Assembly: GCA_964515215.1 (NCBI GenBank)
Contig: CAZESL010000099.1
Location: 1-8,635 of the forward strand
DNA: 8,635 nucleotides
Reading direction: 5' to 3'
From: SIG588 sp964515215
GTDB lineage: Bacteria > Bacillota > Clostridia > Oscillospirales > Acutalibacteraceae
The notes under the pieces are model-generated. The model saw nothing but the letters and a program-made list of their open reading frames with translations, ran no database searches and was not told the origin of the DNA. The position numbers and the translations under genes are program-made. This document shows positions 5,156-8,635 of the stretch, in pieces. Position 1 is the stretch's first letter; each line of letters opens with the position of its first letter.

Positions 5156-8100
5156 ATGGCAAGAAAATTCAAGTCCATGGACGGTAACACCGCTGCGGCG
5201 CACGTATCCTATGCGTTCACCGAAGTGGCCGGTATCTACCCGATCACCCCGTCCAGCCCGATGGCAGACTATGTTGACCAGTGGTCGGCAAGCGGTCTCA
5301 AAAACATCTTCGGTACCACCGTGAAGGTGGCGGAGATGCAGTCGGAAGCCGGTGCTTCCGGTACGGTGCACGGCTCGCTCGCGGCGGGTGCGATGACCAC
5401 CACCTACACCGCATCGCAGGGTCTTCTTCTGATGATTCCTAACATGTACAAGATCGCGGGTGAATTGCTGCCTTGCGTGTTCCACGTGTCGGCCCGTTGC
5501 GTGGCGTCCCATGCGCTGAACATTTTCGGCGATCATTCCGACGTGTACGCCTGCCGTCAGACCGGTTTTGCCATGATGGCGGAGACCAACACGCAGGAAG
5601 TGATGGACCTCGGCGCGGTCGCGCACCTCGCCGCCATCGAAAGCCGCGTGCCGTTTTTGAACTTCTTTGACGGTTTCCGTACCTCTCACGAGATCCAGAA
5701 GATCCAGGTCTGGGATTTCGAAGATCTGAAAGAAATGTGCAATATGGACGCTGTGGAAGCGTTCCGCAAGCGTGCGCTCAACCCCGAGCATCCCGTGATG
5801 CGCGGCTCGCACGAAAACGACGATATCTTCTTCCAGCACCGTGAAGCGTGCAACGAGTATTACAACGCCGTGCCCGCCATTGTTGAAAAATACATGGGCA
5901 AGGTGAACGAGAAGCTCGGCACCGATTATCAGCTGTTCAACTACTACGGCGCTCCCGACGCTGACCGCGTGATCGTGGCGATGGGCTCGGTGTGCGACGT
6001 GATCGAAGAAGTCATCGATTACCTCACCGCGGCAGGCGAAAAGGTCGGCCTCGTGAAGGTGCGTTTGTACCGTCCGTTCTCGGCGGATCATCTGCTGGCG
6101 GCGATCCCCGCGAGCGTGAAGACGCTCGCCGTGCTGGATCGTACCAAGGAGCCCGGCTCGCTCGGTGAGCCGCTGTATATGGACGTTGTGACCGCGCTGG
6201 CTTCGAAGGGCCGTTGCGGCATCCGCGTGATGGGCGGCCGTTACGGCTTGGGTTCGAAGGATACCACTCCTGCCAGCATCTTCGCGGTGTATGAAGAAGC
6301 GGCGAAGGCCGAGCCGAAGATGCAGTTCACCATCGGCATCGTCGATGACGTGACCAACCTCTCGCTCGAAGAGAAGCCCGCGCCCAACACGGCGGCGGCC
6401 GGCACCATCGAGTGCAAGTTCTGGGGTCTGGGCGGCGACGGTACCGTCGGTGCGAACAAGAACTCCATCAAGATCATCGGTGACCACACCGACAAATACG
6501 TGCAGGCGTACTTCCAGTACGACTCCAAGAAGACCGGCGGTATCACCATCTCGCACCTGCGTTTCGGTGATAAGCCGATCAAGAGCCCCTACTATATCAA
6601 CAAGGCGGACTTCGTGGCGTGCCACAACCCGTCCTACGTGACCAAGGGCTTCAAGATGGTCAATGACGTGAAACCCGGCGGTGTGTACCTCATCAACTGC
6701 CAGTGGACTCCCGAAGAGTTGGATCATCACATGTCCGCTGAAGCGAAGCGTTACATTGCGGCGAACAACGTGCAGTTGTATACCGTGAACGCGATCGACC
6801 TCGCGGCGAAGCTCGGTATGGGCAAGCGTACCAACACCATTCTGCAGGCGGCGTTCTTCGCTCTGTCGGGCGTTCTGCCGATCGAAGAAGCGGTTGGCTA
6901 TATGAAGGATGCGGCGACCAAGTCCTACTCGAAGAAGGGTGCGGACGTCGTGGCGGCGAACCACAACGCGATCGACGCGGGCGTGTCCGCGTTCGTGAAG
7001 GTGGAAGTGCCCGCCGAATGGGCGAACGCGACCGACGATACCACCCCCGTGAAGGAAGTCGGCCGTGCCGCGACGGTGGAAATGGTGGATACCATCATGA
7101 AGCCCGTGGGCCGCATGGACGGTTATTCCCTGCCGGTGTCGGCGTTCACCAAGCACTCCGACGGTACGTTTGAACTCGGTGCTTCGGCGTATGAGAAGCG
7201 CGGCGTGGCTGTGATGGTGCCCGAATGGGATCCCACCACGTGTGCGAAGTGCAACCGTTGCTCGTTCGTATGTCCGCACGCCACCATCCGTCCGTTCGCG
7301 CTGAACGAAGAAGAAAAGGCGGCGGCTCCCGCGAACACGCTGTACGCTCCGAAGCCGGTCGTGAAGACCGACTACGCCTACTCCCTTGCCATCTCCCCGA
7401 TGGATTGTATGGGTTGCGGCGTCTGCGTGGGCGTCTGCCCGACCAACTCCTTGAAGATGGTCGCGCGTGAGGCGATGGAGGATCAGCAGCCGGTGTTTGA
7501 TTACATGGTTGCGAACGTGACCGAGAAGGAAGAGACCCTCGGCAACTCGGTTATCGCCAGCCAGTACAAGAAGCCCTTGCTCGAGTTCTCCGGTTCCTGC
7601 GCGGGTTGTGCGGAAACCTCCTACGCTCGTTTGATCACTCAGTTGTTCGGCGACCGTATGTATATCTCCAATGCGACGGGTTGTTCCTCCATTTGGGGCG
7701 GCCCTGCGGCGACCTCGCCGTACACCGTGAATGCGGATGGCCACGGCCCCGCTTGGGCGAACTCCTTGTTTGAGGACAACGCGGAGCACGGCTACGGTAT
7801 GTACCTCGGCCAGAAGGCGATCCGCGAACAGCTGATCGACCAGGTTCGCGAAGTGGCGGCTGCCGATTGCGCGTCTGCGGAACTGAAGGCGGCGGCGAAC
7901 ACCTACCTCGAAACGCTGAACGATGGCGAAGCCAACGCGAAAGCGACCAAGGCGTTGGTGGCAGAGCTCGAAAAGGTGGACGGCTGCGATACCTGCAGTG
8001 CCATCCTGGCGAAGAAGGAATACCTCTCCAAGAAATCCGTCTGGATCTTCGGCGGTGACGGTTGGGCATACGATATCGGTTTCGGCGGCTTGGATCACGT

Positions 8101-8635
8101 GCTCGCTTCGGGCGAAGACGTGAACATCATGGTGTTCGATACCGAAGTGTACTCCAACACCGGCGGTCAGGCTTCCAAAGCCACCCCTACCGGCTCGGTC
8201 GCACAGTTTGCGGCTGCCGGTAAAGCGGTGAAGAAGAAGGATCTCGGCGCGATCGCGATGAGCTATGGCTACGTCTATGTTGCGCAGATCTCGATGGGCG
8301 CTGACATGAACCAGACCCTGAAGGCCCTCCGCGAAGCGGAAGCGTATCCGGGTCCGTCGCTCATCATCGCCTACGCTCCCTGTATCAACCACGGCATCAA
8401 GGGCGGCATGAGCATTTCGCAGACCGAGGAGAAGAAAGCGGTCGAGGCCGGTTACTGGCATATGTATCGCTTCGATCCGCGTAAGGACGAAAATGCGTTC
8501 ATGCTCGACAGCAAAGAGCCGACCATGGCGTACCGTGACTTCATCATGGGCGAAGTCCGTTACAACTCGCTGACCCGTTCGTTCCCGGATCGTGCGGAAG
8601 AGCTGTTTGCGAAGGCGGAAGCCAACGCGACTGCC
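5156..8635 (+). CDS. nifJ: Pyruvate:ferredoxin (flavodoxin) oxidoreductase, 3' end cut by window
   Basis: Single-chain PFOR, a cytoplasmic enzyme converting pyruvate and CoA to acetyl-CoA and CO2 while reducing ferredoxin; it is central to clostridial fermentation. The frame is open for 1160 codons to the window edge. Family members are about 1170-1200 aa, so only a short tail is missing. The catalytic residues match the Desulfovibrio africanus enzyme numbering almost exactly: Thr31 in YPITP, Glu64 and Arg114. The gamma-domain motif WGLGGDGTVGANKN starts at residue 423. Two 4Fe-4S clusters are carried by CxxCxxCxxxCP motifs (C696/699/702/706 and C751/754/757/761). The proximal cluster uses C815, C818, C843 and C1076. 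Thiamine diphosphate binding is shown by GDG (967-969) and N1001 in YSNTGGQ. The start ATG has AAAGGAGG 10 nt upstream. It stands alone on the plus strand, divergent from serS. Codon use is strongly biased, with no TTA, CTA or TCA. The gene is also called por. Confidence 0.98.
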   Translation, partial: MARKFKSMDGNTAAAHVSYAFTEVAGIYPITPSSPMADYVDQWSASGLKNIFGTTVKVAEMQSEAGASGTVHGSLAAGAMTTTYTASQGLLLMIPNMYKIAGELLPCVFHVSARCVASHALNIFGDHSDVYACRQTGFAMMAETNTQEVMDLGAVAHLAAIESRVPFLNFFDGFRTSHEIQKIQVWDFEDLKEMCNMDAVEAFRKRALNPEHPVMRGSHENDDIFFQHREACNEYYNAVPAIVEKYMGKVNEKLGTDYQLFNYYGAPDADRVIVAMGSVCDVIEEVIDYLTAAGEKVGLVKVRLYRPFSADHLLAAIPASVKTLAVLDRTKEPGSLGEPLYMDVVTALASKGRCGIRVMGGRYGLGSKDTTPASIFAVYEEAAKAEPKMQFTIGIVDDVTNLSLEEKPAPNTAAAGTIECKFWGLGGDGTVGANKNSIKIIGDHTDKYVQAYFQYDSKKTGGITISHLRFGDKPIKSPYYINKADFVACHNPSYVTKGFKMVNDVKPGGVYLINCQWTPEELDHHMSAEAKRYIAANNVQLYTVNAIDLAAKLGMGKRTNTILQAAFFALSGVLPIEEAVGYMKDAATKSYSKKGADVVAANHNAIDAGVSAFVKVEVPAEWANATDDTTPVKEVGRAATVEMVDTIMKPVGRMDGYSLPVSAFTKHSDGTFELGASAYEKRGVAVMVPEWDPTTCAKCNRCSFVCPHATIRPFALNEEEKAAAPANTLYAPKPVVKTDYAYSLAISPMDCMGCGVCVGVCPTNSLKMVAREAMEDQQPVFDYMVANVTEKEETLGNSVIASQYKKPLLEFSGSCAGCAETSYARLITQLFGDRMYISNATGCSSIWGGPAATSPYTVNADGHGPAWANSLFEDNAEHGYGMYLGQKAIREQLIDQVREVAAADCASAELKAAANTYLETLNDGEANAKATKALVAELEKVDGCDTCSAILAKKEYLSKKSVWIFGGDGWAYDIGFGGLDHVLASGEDVNIMVFDTEVYSNTGGQASKATPTGSVAQFAAAGKAVKKKDLGAIAMSYGYVYVAQISMGADMNQTLKALREAEAYPGPSLIIAYAPCINHGIKGGMSISQTEEKKAVEAGYWHMYRFDPRKDENAFMLDSKEPTMAYRDFIMGEVRYNSLTRSFPDRAEELFAKAEANATA

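Noticed and set aside
5021..8461. Very long open frame on the minus strand opposite nifJ
   Set aside because: It is codon-aligned antisense to an intact PFOR gene. The translation is an Arg/His/Val-rich sequence with no recognisable domain, and it is explained by the absence of TTA, CTA and TCA codons in nifJ.

Overview
The window looks like part of a Gram-positive, obligately anaerobic, fermentative Firmicute, most likely a GC-rich clostridium of the Oscillospiraceae/Ruminococcaceae type. Supporting signs are a single-chain pyruvate:ferredoxin oxidoreductase, strong AGGAGG-type ribosome binding sites, sigma-A-like promoters, a secreted peptidoglycan hydrolase ending in a type I dockerin, and a palindromic intergenic repeat of a kind I recall from gut clostridia. 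The lineage is inferred from these traits; no 16S or other marker is present.

Layout. On the minus strand, read right to left, are serS (seryl-tRNA synthetase, 4866 to 3571), a CNNM/CorC-type membrane protein (3517 to 2123), a 297-bp inverted-repeat element (2118 to 1822), and a secreted glucosaminidase with a cadherin-like domain and a dockerin (about 1775 to 39). On the plus strand, nifJ/por starts at 5156 and runs off the right edge, probably lacking only a short C-terminus. The serS-nifJ gap holds two good back-to-back promoters. The nifJ promoter carries an 18-bp Rex-like palindrome over its -10 element.

How the parts fit. serS and the CNNM gene are probably one transcript, with a 53-bp gap and no clear terminator or promoter between them. 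The glucosaminidase gene is separated from them only by the repeat element, so its transcription must come from read-through, from inside the element, or from a 33-bp remnant upstream of its ribosome binding site. nifJ is a central catabolic gene (pyruvate to acetyl-CoA plus reduced ferredoxin), and its likely operator suggests control by the NADH/NAD+ ratio.

Most of the window is ordinary core metabolism. I found no defence, phage, CRISPR or biosynthetic system. The points worth a second look are the repeat element, the apparent AUC/AUU start of the glucosaminidase, the Rex-like site, the dockerin on a cell-wall hydrolase, and the SerRS subtype. No tRNA, rRNA or riboswitch was recognised.
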